Assembly (NCBI GenBank): GCA_017449975.1
Contig: JAFSYK010000008.1
Span: 1-44,559, forward strand
DNA length: 44,559 bases
Direction: 5' to 3'
Origin: Bacteroidales bacterium
GTDB taxonomy: Bacteria > Bacteroidota > Bacteroidia > Bacteroidales > P3
The position numbers were made by a program, and so were the translations under genes. A model generated the notes under the pieces. That model was not told the DNA's origin, did not search any database, and worked only from the letters and a program-made list of their open reading frames with translations. The number at the start of each line of letters is the position of its first letter. The first letter of the stretch is position 1. Shown piece by piece: positions 35,599-43,043 of this stretch.

Positions 35599-36378
35599 AT
35601 GATTTCCGACATCATCACCTTCCGCTGGATTGACCTCATAGACATTGTGTTGGTCAGCATGCTGGTTTACGAATTATACCGACTGCTCAAAGGCAGCAAC
35701 GTCATGCGCATCTTCTGGACCGTTGTCGCCATCATCATTGCCTGGCGTATTGTCGATGCTTTCAACATGCGACTATCGGGTGCCATCCTGGGTGCCATCG
35801 TCAATGTGGGCCTCATCGCCTTGGTGGTGGTGTTCCAGCCCGAGATACGCCGCTTCCTGCTGAAGGTGGGCACCAAGACCCAGATTGGCGACAGCGTGTG
35901 GAAACGCATCCGTTTCTGGCGCAACCACATGCAGGCGTCCAACCGCACCAACTACGACGCCTACATCCAAGCCTGCATGCACATGTCCTCCTCCAAGACA
36001 GGAGCACTCATCATCTTCCAACGTCAGAACGAGTTGACCGACATCATCAACACCGGACAGAAGATTGACGCACCCGTCTCCGCCCCGCTGATCGAGGCAC
36101 TCTTTTTCAAGAACTCACCGCTGCACGACGGCGCCGTCATCGTCAAAGGGGAGACCATCTTGGCCGCCCGCTGCATCCTGCCCGTCACCTCACGCACCGA
36201 CATCGACCCCAACCTGGGACTGCGTCACCGCAGCGCCATCGGCGTGTCGGAGCAGCTGGATGTCATCAGCGTGATTGTCAGCGAAGAGACCGGCGCTATC
36301 TCCTTCGCCGTAGACGGCGAGATTCACCACAACGTGTCCCCCGTGGAGCTACAAAACTATCTGGAAAAGAACGGATAA
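35599..36378 (+). CDS. cdaA: Diadenylate cyclase CdaA
   Basis: The product has 259 residues with three N-terminal membrane helices (about 10-30, 37-56, 62-80) and a DAC domain. Catalytic motifs are DGAVIV (near 177-182) and RHRSAIG (near 210-216). The enzyme condenses two ATP to c-di-AMP, which controls potassium and osmotic balance and cell-wall functions. The gene follows folP. This is the only nucleotide-second-messenger enzyme of the core genome in the window, notable because a STING protein is encoded 5 kb away. Confidence 0.95.
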   Translation: MISDIITFRWIDLIDIVLVSMLVYELYRLLKGSNVMRIFWTVVAIIIAWRIVDAFNMRLSGAILGAIVNVGLIALVVVFQPEIRRFLLKVGTKTQIGDSVWKRIRFWRNHMQASNRTNYDAYIQACMHMSSSKTGALIIFQRQNELTDIINTGQKIDAPVSAPLIEALFFKNSPLHDGAVIVKGETILAARCILPVTSRTDIDPNLGLRHRSAIGVSEQLDVISVIVSEETGAISFAVDGEIHHNVSPVELQNYLEKNG

Positions 36379-36384
36379 AAGTAA

Positions 36385-36405
36385 GGGCAACTACTGATTT
36401 GCCCC
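36385..36405 (-). terminator. TAGGGGC-headed hairpin, copy 3
   Basis: On the minus strand TAGGGGCAAATCAGTAGTTG is followed by CCC; GGGCAA (36385-36390) pairs with TTGCCC (36399-36404). It lies between convergent cdaA and a glycosyltransferase gene. Confidence 0.5.
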
Positions 36406-36416
36406 TACAAGCACCT

Positions 36417-37451
36417 CTATTCAACCCCCAACACACGCAAATATCGCCGCAGGTGACGCTCGTAGCTGAAGCCGGCGGCGTATTCTTTTTCGGCCTCCGC
36501 CCGCTCCGGCGTGAAGTGTTCCAACCCATCGCGCACCACCGCCGCCATGCGGTCGGGGTCAAAGTCGCGAAAATAGTAGGCATGGTCGCCGCCCACCTCG
36601 GGCAGACTGGTCTGGTCGGAACAGAAGACCGGCTTGCCCCACTGCATGGCCTCCACCACAGGCAGACCGAAGCCTTCGCACAGCGACGGGAACAGCAGTC
36701 CGGCACAATGGGCGTAGAGCCAACGACGCTCGGCGTCGTCGACGGGACCGATAATCTGCACATTGGGCAGCGCCTCCGCCTGTCGTCGCAGCTGATCGGC
36801 ATAGGCACCCTGGTCGTTACCGGCGATGACGAGCTGGTAGTCGGGCAGCCGTTCCATGAGCGGCAACAAGGTGTGGAGGTTCTTCTTGGCTTTCACCACC
36901 CCCAGACTCAAAAAGAAGGGTTTTGACGAATCCACCCTTTGCGGCTGCCGCTGCTCGCCCTCTGTCAGAAGTTCCACCCCGTTGGGTATGACACAGGTGG
37001 GCTTATCGTGCAGACGGACATGGCGCAGCGTGTCCTCCTGTGCAAAGCGGGAGATAAAACAGACCTCCGATGCTCGGTCACACTCATGCTGCAGGCGGCG
37101 CAGGTATTTGCGCTGCTTGGCAGGCGATTTCTCATACATGAAGTTCACATCGTGGATGGTCAGCACCGTGCGTGCCGCCTGCGGACGGAATGCCGCCAGC
37201 TGGTGGATGGAATGCCACACGTCGAAATGCGGCATCAGTACAGGGAGCCACCGATAGCAGTCGCGCGCCACCAGATAGCGCACCTGCGTTCCGAAACGAC
37301 CCACAAACGGACGTGGCACCAGCAGCGTAACCTCGTGGTCGGGCAACAGTTCCGCGGCATGGGCTCCATACCAGCGGCCATAGTTCATCGCCACCTGTCC
37401 CAACCCGCAGTAGGGATGCCGCAATATGCTCAGGTCAATCAGAATGCGCAT
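36417..37451 (-). CDS. Glycosyltransferase family 4
   Basis: The product has 344 residues. It has the GT-B layout: an N-terminal acceptor domain (MRILIDLSILRHPYCGLGQV), then a donor domain with FFLSLGVVKAKKNL, LVIAGND and the E-x7-E motif in FPSLCEGFGLPVVEAMQWGK (near 255-275). It would transfer a sugar from a nucleotide donor to a lipid-linked glycan in the cytoplasm. The GT2 gene upstream on the same strand makes a glycan function plausible; the sugar is unknown. Confidence 0.85.
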   Translation of the reverse strand: MRILIDLSILRHPYCGLGQVAMNYGRWYGAHAAELLPDHEVTLLVPRPFVGRFGTQVRYLVARDCYRWLPVLMPHFDVWHSIHQLAAFRPQAARTVLTIHDVNFMYEKSPAKQRKYLRRLQHECDRASEVCFISRFAQEDTLRHVRLHDKPTCVIPNGVELLTEGEQRQPQRVDSSKPFFLSLGVVKAKKNLHTLLPLMERLPDYQLVIAGNDQGAYADQLRRQAEALPNVQIIGPVDDAERRWLYAHCAGLLFPSLCEGFGLPVVEAMQWGKPVFCSDQTSLPEVGGDHAYYFRDFDPDRMAAVVRDGLEHFTPERAEAEKEYAAGFSYERHLRRYLRVLGVE

Positions 37452-37452
37452 G

Positions 37453-37542
37453 GGGTGATTAGTGGTTATAGAAGCTAAAAAGTAAAAACTAAAAACTAAA
37501 AATTTAGCGCCTGATACGTTTGTCTAATCACTATTCACACAT
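37453..37542. repeat. CTAAAAA, ACTAATC and CATTCACGCATT repeats
   Basis: Between the two glycosyltransferases are GCTAAAAAGTAAAAACTAAA with a further AACTAAAAA unit, TCTAATCACTATTCAC, and ACATTCACGCATTCCCGCAT. The last unit continues into the end of the GT2 gene, where it codes for the final residues ECGNA. Confidence 0.7.
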
Positions 37543-38298
37543 TCACGCATTCCCGCATTCATACAGTCTTGCGTATTTCACCAGGGTGTAGAATGCCGAG
37601 ATGCGTGCCGAGGTGAATCCCATCGCGCCGTCGCGGAAACCGCCTTTCAAGATATAATTCTTCAGGAAGGTGCCCACGGGCTTCCACACCACCGCGTCCA
37701 TGCCGCAGCGGCGGCCCTGCTCATAGGCCTTCTCGCCAGCCAGGGTGGCATACTTCACCGTGCGACGAGCATGCTCGTCGACACTATAGTAGGTATAGTG
37801 CAGCAGCTTGCCGTCGAGATGCGTCGGCGTGACAGGTCGACTGTAACGCAGCTGCTCGTGCACCACGCCGCCCCACGCGGCAACCTCTCGACGCCAGAGA
37901 CGCACGTGCTCGTCGGGATACCAGCCGCCGTGGCGCAGCCAACGGCCGCAGTAGTTGTTCAGCCGGCCGACGCTGTACACCTTGTCGGCATCGAAGCCCG
38001 TCTGTTTCATCGACAGCAGCGTCGCGCGCAGCTCGTCCGACAATGCCTCGTCGGCGTCGATACTGAGGATCCACGGGTATTGCGCCAGACTGTTGGCATA
38101 GTTCTTCTGGCCCGAGAACCCCGCCCAGTCGTGGTGTTCGAAACGCGCGCCTGCCGCACGGCAGAGAGCTTCGGTACGGTCTTTCGACCCCGAGTCGACA
38201 ACAACAATCTCATCGGCCACGTCGCGCAGCGAGTCGATGCAGCGCTGGATATTACGCTCTTCGTCCTGGGTGATAATGACAGCGGAAATCTGTTCCAT
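37543..38298 (-). CDS. Glycosyltransferase family 2 (WaaE/KdtX-like)
   Basis: The product has 251 residues. GT-A motifs: ISAVIITQDEERNIQRC at the start, EIVVVDSGSKDRT, and the metal-binding DAD of ILSIDADEALSD. The C-terminal region (GRLNNYCGRWLRHGGWYPDEHVRLW) is typical of the WaaE-like group that adds glucose or heptose to lipopolysaccharide core. The last residues are encoded by a repeat unit. A TACCTTTG element stands just upstream. It is probably involved in LPS or surface glycan. Confidence 0.85.
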   Translation of the reverse strand: MEQISAVIITQDEERNIQRCIDSLRDVADEIVVVDSGSKDRTEALCRAAGARFEHHDWAGFSGQKNYANSLAQYPWILSIDADEALSDELRATLLSMKQTGFDADKVYSVGRLNNYCGRWLRHGGWYPDEHVRLWRREVAAWGGVVHEQLRYSRPVTPTHLDGKLLHYTYYSVDEHARRTVKYATLAGEKAYEQGRRCGMDAVVWKPVGTFLKNYILKGGFRDGAMGFTSARISAFYTLVKYARLYECGNA

Positions 38299-38319
38299 TA
38301 CATCATTGATTCAATGATG

Positions 38320-38327
38320 CAAAGGTA
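38320..38327 (-). promoter_or_regulatory. Predicted -7 element for GT2
   Basis: TACCTTTG on the minus strand, an exact TAnnTTTG match, is 22 bases before the GT2 start. No good -33 is seen. Confidence 0.5.
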
Positions 38328-38341
38328 CAAAATTTTTCGCA

Positions 38342-39376
38342 TCAGTCCCTTACCAGACGCACCGAGCGTCCTTCGTTGCGACCATAGAGGTTGGCCACAC
38401 TCACCCATTGATGATCAAACATGAAAGTGACGGCACCGTTGTCGCAGAAGGGGGTCACCGAGTAATAAAAACCATACACGCCTACCTCGTGGGTCATGGT
38501 ACCGCTATGCGCACCGGCGGCAGGCAAGAACACACATCCGCACTTCTCCATATCCGCCCATTGCTCAGCATTGTACAGGTTGACGGTATACCCATTCGAC
38601 ACGCCATTCACACACTCGGGCTGAGGCACATTGGCAGGGTGACTGTATACGTCGGGGAAGAGGATCATTCCCGGCACGTCGCATACCACCGCCTTGGCGA
38701 AATGGGCGTTAGCGACACCGTTCACCGTCGACGACAAGCGACCATAAATCACATAGGACCACTCGTCCTTGGTGAGCGTGCGCCACAGTCCCGCCTGGTT
38801 GCCGCCGTTGGAGATGGCGTTGTGCACACCCCAGTCGGCATGGGCATATTCGCCATACAAGCCAAAGTAGGCAGTGCCACCGACATAAAAATCAGTGAAA
38901 TCGGTACTGGTGGCGTAGGGCTGGTAGCAGTTGGCGCCGCTGTTCCATCCACTGGTGCCCCAGCCGAAAAGATCCATCCAGCCCGTGTTGGTAGGGGATA
39001 TACTGTCGTTGTCCATACCGATGATATCGTACTGACGCTCGGCAAAGCGCCAAATACCCGTAGAAGCCTGATACTGCAGGTTGCCTTTCGAGAACCACAC
39101 CTGGCGACCGCTGGCTATCGAAAACTTGCCATTGACGAGGCAGCCCTCGATGGCTTCGCCTACCGTGCCACCCGTACCCGTGCCAGTGCCGGGGTCGCCA
39201 CCCGAAGTACCACCCGGAGTAGAGCCACCCGAACCCGAGCCGCCCTGCGGGTCTGTCGACACCGATGTGCCACCCTGACGCCAATTGGTTTTCTCTTCGT
39301 CATCGTCACGACTGCAAGAAAACAATGCCGTTGCGGCCACCACGGCCATCGCCAAAAGGAAAACATGCTTTTTCAT
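38342..39376 (-). CDS. Surface-type lipoprotein with FISUMP-like domain
   Basis: The product has 344 residues. The lipoprotein signal ends at Cys21 (ALFSC) and is followed by SRDDDEE, close to the Bacteroidota surface lipoprotein export signal. Residues 38-72 are a Gly/Ser/Thr/Pro linker. The rest (GKFSIASGRQVWFSKGNLQY ... WRFAERQYDIIG ... LFGWGTSGWNSG ... LTKDEWSYVI ... FLPAAGAHSG) matches the layout of the FISUMP/Fib_succ_major-type domain common in rumen and gut Bacteroidota. It is probably exposed at the cell surface. Its function is not known. Confidence 0.75.
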   Translation of the reverse strand: MKKHVFLLAMAVVAATALFSCSRDDDEEKTNWRQGGTSVSTDPQGGSGSGGSTPGGTSGGDPGTGTGTGGTVGEAIEGCLVNGKFSIASGRQVWFSKGNLQYQASTGIWRFAERQYDIIGMDNDSISPTNTGWMDLFGWGTSGWNSGANCYQPYATSTDFTDFYVGGTAYFGLYGEYAHADWGVHNAISNGGNQAGLWRTLTKDEWSYVIYGRLSSTVNGVANAHFAKAVVCDVPGMILFPDVYSHPANVPQPECVNGVSNGYTVNLYNAEQWADMEKCGCVFLPAAGAHSGTMTHEVGVYGFYYSVTPFCDNGAVTFMFDHQWVSVANLYGRNEGRSVRLVRD

Positions 39377-39404
39377 AACAGAAAACGTTTTGTGTTTCCA
39401 GCAG

Positions 39405-39435
39405 CAAAATTACAAAAAATTGCCTTTCTAAGAAA
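39405..39435 (-). promoter_or_regulatory. Predicted promoter of the surface lipoprotein gene
   Basis: TAATTTTG (39405-39412, minus) matches the -7 consensus, with TTTC 19 bases upstream at the -33 position. The start codon is about 30 bases downstream. Confidence 0.6.
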
Positions 39436-39555
39436 CTGGTTTATAAATTATGATTCTTGTTTGTTTGCGTTTTTGTATTATTTGTTGCAAGAAAGGAGAA
39501 AAAGTAACACAAAAGAAGAAAAAAAGATTTGCGAAAACGCCAACAACTGTTCCCA

Positions 39556-39587
39556 TTTGGTTAATTGGTAAATAATGTGTAATTTCG
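39556..39587 (+). promoter_or_regulatory. Predicted promoter of the R-M genes
   Basis: TTTG (39556-39559), 20 bases, TAATTTCG (39580-39587) fits the phylum's promoter with one mismatch at -7. It lies in a 405-base intergenic region that otherwise holds only the lipoprotein promoter and the short frame at 39619. Confidence 0.55.
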
Positions 39588-39618
39588 CACATTGAAAAGA
39601 GAAACTCTCAAAACAAAA

Positions 39619-39777
39619 ATGAGCAGTGCCGACATAAAACGAACCGTAGAAATAGCAAAAAATCAGATCAAAGTAGCTGTCCCTTGAATCGAAGACTCGG
39701 TATTCTAATAATAATTGGGATTTGATATTAATCGGCCCCAAAAAAAGAAAAGAGAGTTTGTATAGGTGTAATTGAAT
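39619..39777 (+). pseudogene. Short frame ahead of the methylase, maybe frameshifted
   Basis: An ATG at 39619 opens a 22-residue frame (MSSADIKRTVEIAKNQIKVA...) that stops at 39687. Restoring one base near 39680 would join it to an open frame reading LSLESKTRYSNNNWDLILIG and on to about 39777, giving a protein of about 53 residues directly ahead of the methylase. It could be a controller protein, the remnant of one, or chance. No helix-turn-helix is obvious. Base composition is that of the island. Confidence 0.2.
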
Positions 39778-39781
39778 TGCT

Positions 39782-40624
39782 ATGCTTACAAAATATCTAA
39801 ATAAAATCATTAATGCAGATTGCCTCGATGTACTACACCAACTTCCGGATGCTTGCATTGATTTGGTAGTTACATCACCGCCATATAACCTCAAAAACTC
39901 GACAGGCAACGGCATGAAGGACGGACGAGGTGGCAAATGGGCAAATGCGGCTCTTATCAAAGGTTATGAGAATTATGATGACTGTATGCCAGTCGAAGAA
40001 TATGCGAAATGGCAGCACGAAGTATTGCTTGAGCTTGTCCGAGTCATCAAAGATGACGGCGCTATTTTCTACAACCACAAATGGCGTGTGCAGGATGGCT
40101 TGATACAAGATCGCAGAGACATTGTGTACGATGTCCCTCTTCGCCAAATCATAATTTGGAAACGAAAGGGCGGCATTAATTTTAATGCCGGTTATTTCCT
40201 ACCAACATACGAAGTAATTTATCTTATTGCTAAAAAGGATTTCAAACTCGCACCACATTGCAACAGATTCGGTGACGTTTGGGAAATCATGCAGGAGCAA
40301 CGGAACGACCACCCCGCGCCATTTCCCGTTGAACTGATTGACAGAATTGTTTCATCGACCACAGCGCAAATTATCCTCGACCCGTTTATGGGTTCTGGCA
40401 CGACGGCTGTTGTTGCTGCCGGACTAGGTAGAGACTTTATTGGCATTGAGAAGTCTGCAAAATATTGTGAAGCTGCCAACGCACGATTGGAGAAAAATAA
40501 ACTTTATCCCGAGGTGGCCAAGTTCCATCAACTAAATCTTTTCACCAGCCCGACAGCAAACTCACGAAAGAAAAAAAAACAACAACTATATGGCTACGGT
40601 ACTCAAAGCCTTTTCCAAGGCTGA
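39782..40624 (+). CDS. Type II DNA methyltransferase (beta class)
   Basis: The product has 280 residues. Motif IV TSPPYNL (residues 31-37) comes before motif I, DPFMGSGTTAVVAAGLG (about 200-216), the order of the beta class of N4-cytosine or N6-adenine amino-methyltransferases; the S-P-P-Y form favours N4-cytosine. It protects host DNA from the partner endonuclease, whose start lies 35 bases inside this gene. If the partner recognises a CCWGG- or CCSGG-like site, N4-cytosine methylation would fit. The C-terminal tail is Lys-rich. The gene is AT-richer than the core. Confidence 0.85.
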   Translation: MLTKYLNKIINADCLDVLHQLPDACIDLVVTSPPYNLKNSTGNGMKDGRGGKWANAALIKGYENYDDCMPVEEYAKWQHEVLLELVRVIKDDGAIFYNHKWRVQDGLIQDRRDIVYDVPLRQIIIWKRKGGINFNAGYFLPTYEVIYLIAKKDFKLAPHCNRFGDVWEIMQEQRNDHPAPFPVELIDRIVSSTTAQIILDPFMGSGTTAVVAAGLGRDFIGIEKSAKYCEAANARLEKNKLYPEVAKFHQLNLFTSPTANSRKKKKQQLYGYGTQSLFQG

Positions 40625-41411
40625 TCTCATAAAAAAATTCAAAGCAATCTATTCCAAAGGCTGGATTGAAAACTACCGTAAGGGGAACGACGGCGCGGTT
40701 GGAAACATCTTGGAAGACCTGTTGGAAATTCCCGAGAACAACCTTCCTATCCCTAATGCTGCCGAATGGGAGTTGAAAGCACAGCGGGCCAACACATCAT
40801 CACTATTGACAATGTTTCACACAGAGCCTTCGCCAACAGCGCTCACCATCATTCCTTCGCAGATGTTACCTCTCTACGGTTGGCCACACGACAAAGCCGG
40901 TACTACCTATCCGAAAGACGAAAAGTCATTCCGTGCCACGCTGAATGCAAAACAATACAGCGACCGTGGTTTCAAGGTACATGTTAACGACAAAGAACGC
41001 AAGGTAGAAGTCATCTTCGACAGCAAACACACGGACAAACGTCATACAGAATGGTTAAATAGTGTCAAGAATCGTGTCGGACATACCAATAACTTCGAGA
41101 TCGTGCCTTATTGGGGCTTTGACGACCTTTTCCACAAAGCAGGCACCAAGCTAAAGAACTGCTTTTATGTCCGTGCCGAAGTCAAAAGAGAAACAATCAA
41201 GCACAAACGCAAGGAGTTTTTCCTTTACAATTATGTGCTAAAACTCTCAAGTTTCGACCAGGAGCGTTTCATCCAAGCAATTCGCGACGGCAAAATATAC
41301 ATCGACTTCGATGCTCGCACTGGACACAACCACGGCACGAAATTCCGCATTAAATACAATGACATCCCGTCGCTCTACAAAAATGCCGAGGTAGTAATTG
41401 ATGAAAGATGA
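40590..41411 (+). CDS. MvaI/BcnI-family restriction endonuclease
   Basis: The product has 273 residues. The block GAVGNILEDLLEIPENNLP (about 35-53) followed by WELKAQ (60-65) gives the layout of the MvaI/BcnI family: the conserved Glu/Asp pair in LEDLL, then the E-x-K of ELK (Glu61, Lys63) that bind metal. This family cuts DNA as a monomer; MvaI cleaves CC/WGG and BcnI CC/SGG, but the specificity here cannot be read. Overlap with the methylase gene (35 bases) suggests translational control of expression. The product is acidic enough to be cytoplasmic, with no signal. Confidence 0.8.
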   Translation: MATVLKAFSKADLIKKFKAIYSKGWIENYRKGNDGAVGNILEDLLEIPENNLPIPNAAEWELKAQRANTSSLLTMFHTEPSPTALTIIPSQMLPLYGWPHDKAGTTYPKDEKSFRATLNAKQYSDRGFKVHVNDKERKVEVIFDSKHTDKRHTEWLNSVKNRVGHTNNFEIVPYWGFDDLFHKAGTKLKNCFYVRAEVKRETIKHKRKEFFLYNYVLKLSSFDQERFIQAIRDGKIYIDFDARTGHNHGTKFRIKYNDIPSLYKNAEVVIDER

Positions 41412-41421
41412 AATCATTATA

Positions 41422-41457
41422 AAACAGCCAAATTTAGTTTTTTGAGGCTGTTTGAAA
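41422..41457. terminator. Terminator between R-M and CBASS genes
   Basis: AAACAGCC (41422-41429) pairs with GGCTGTTT (41446-41453) around an AT-rich loop. It separates the convergent endonuclease and STING genes. Confidence 0.6.
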
Positions 41458-41541
41458 AACAAAACATCAAATAAAGAGTATATTTTGCATAAGAAGACAT
41501 ACTCTCTATTTGTAAAGTGGGATACTATGTTCAAAGGAGTA

Positions 41542-42414
41542 TTATATTTCCTTAAACTCAATGTTGTCTTTAAATGGGTCCTTATTAATTAGCGCCTGAA
41601 GTGTTCCTGTAAAATTCCGTATTTCCTGTTTCTTCCATTCCATATTCTCATTGTCAATGCCAATTCCTCTAACAGGGTTTAAGAAATCGACTAACTTATC
41701 TAATGTCAATAAAGTAGTCGGAATATCCCAATATTCTCGTAAATCATTTGGGTATTGATGTGTGAAGGGTCTTTCATGAAAGACCTGATTGCTATTAGTC
41801 TCTTCTTTATACCGTTTTATTCTATCAAGAAGTCTATGAGTCTCGGTAGGTACAATAATGTACAACTTCCAATCAGGACTTTCCTCGCTTAGTTTTCTAG
41901 CCAGGTGGACAACGTAGTTCTCGTAATAGCCCAATGCAAGAGCAGATGATGGCAGCGGTTTTAAAGGGTAGCTGTTTTTAGTCTTTGTCAGATGGTCTAC
42001 TAATTCAGAAACCTTTGGTTTTATATCACTTTTTTTATGATATCGAATTAGTGTAACACCGTTGAAATCAGAAGGAATACTAATTTTTGTATTTGCAAAC
42101 AAAAAAGCCCTATCCAATCCCAAACTACCTAAGAAAAGACCCATCTCAAATAACACATTATCACGCATTGATTTGTGAATGATTTTTCTTTTTATAGACT
42201 TATCATCGGCTGTGGCGACTAAGATTCCATAATCATATCTTCTTGATGCTCTAATAAGGCTGTCTAATGTGCCACTATTTACTTTGAAGACTTCTCCCTC
42301 ATTCCAAATATCACATTGCAACCAATCACCGCATTCATCTTCAATCTTTTTCTTTATTGCTTGTGCAATCTTTAATCCTTCCGATGAGGATCCAATAAAT
42401 ATTTTTCTTTTCAT
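41542..42414 (-). CDS. TIR-STING CBASS effector
   Basis: The product has 290 residues. The N-terminal 130 form a TIR-like NADase domain of the PF10137 type (KRKIFIGSSSEGLKIA; DNVLFEMGLFLGSLGLDR), with the likely catalytic Glu at 90. From about 153 the chain is a bacterial STING domain: SSALALGYYENYVVHLARKL resembles the first helix of STING (human GLAWSYYIGYL), WKLYIIVP its first strand, and QEIRNFTGTLQALI its last helix. In known systems a cyclic dinucleotide binds the STING dimer, filaments form and TIR destroys NAD+, killing the infected cell. It is the third gene of the operon, overlapping the E2 gene by 4 bases. Confidence 0.85.
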   Translation of the reverse strand: MKRKIFIGSSSEGLKIAQAIKKKIEDECGDWLQCDIWNEGEVFKVNSGTLDSLIRASRRYDYGILVATADDKSIKRKIIHKSMRDNVLFEMGLFLGSLGLDRAFLFANTKISIPSDFNGVTLIRYHKKSDIKPKVSELVDHLTKTKNSYPLKPLPSSALALGYYENYVVHLARKLSEESPDWKLYIIVPTETHRLLDRIKRYKEETNSNQVFHERPFTHQYPNDLREYWDIPTTLLTLDKLVDFLNPVRGIGIDNENMEWKKQEIRNFTGTLQALINKDPFKDNIEFKEI

Positions 42415-43043
42415 AACAATCCAATTTGTGCAAAATCTTTCTTAATTTGATCTTCCCCAATTTTTCGAATCTTGTCTTCTACGATAGCATGACATTTCTT
42501 ATATTTTAATCCACTGCCACAATAGCATCTGTCATTTCGTTGATGTTTGATTATTCCAAATGCAAAACCAATAATTTGTCTCCATTCTACAGTATTTTTA
42601 GTTCCCATAAGTATTTCGTAAAACTCTTTTGTCCCTTTTGTACCATGTGAATATTCCTGCAAATATTCTCCTGTTTGTTTCTTATAAACTTGATTGGCAA
42701 AATATGGAATCACAATATCTGTTATATATTCTGTAATTGTTATTCCATTATAACATCTTAGTATTTCTTCTGCTTCGACTCCAACACAGCAAGAATTATC
42801 ATTATATTTATGCCAATCGGCACAACATGGAATATCGTCACCTACCTCGTATAATACAGGATATCGGTGGGGGTAATTTGGAGAGGCATGTATTTCTATT
42901 AAAAAAGATGCAACGATATTTCCATTATCATCTGGTATATCAATTATTCCTCTTAAATAATGAGTACTTTCTCCATCTTGAATATTCAAATGGGGAAAGT
43001 ACTCGCGAACAGTCTGTAATTCAACCTCAAAAGTAGAATTCAT
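42411..43043 (-). CDS. E2-like CBASS protein with SEC-C zinc motif
   Basis: The product has 210 residues. Residues 1-125 have the layout of the E2-like proteins of short type II CBASS: IEIHASPNYPHRYPVLYEV, then WHKYNDNSCCVG with the candidate catalytic Cys85/Cys86, and a following helix. Residues 171-185 (DRCYCGSGLKYKKCH) are an SEC-C motif with zinc ligands C173, C175, C184 and H185, joined by a helical linker. No E1 or JAB gene is present. In known E2-only systems the protein conjugates the cyclase through its C-terminus and primes it. It is in the middle of the operon with 4-base overlaps on both sides. Confidence 0.8.
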   Translation of the reverse strand: MNSTFEVELQTVREYFPHLNIQDGESTHYLRGIIDIPDDNGNIVASFLIEIHASPNYPHRYPVLYEVGDDIPCCADWHKYNDNSCCVGVEAEEILRCYNGITITEYITDIVIPYFANQVYKKQTGEYLQEYSHGTKGTKEFYEILMGTKNTVEWRQIIGFAFGIIKHQRNDRCYCGSGLKYKKCHAIVEDKIRKIGEDQIKKDFAQIGLL

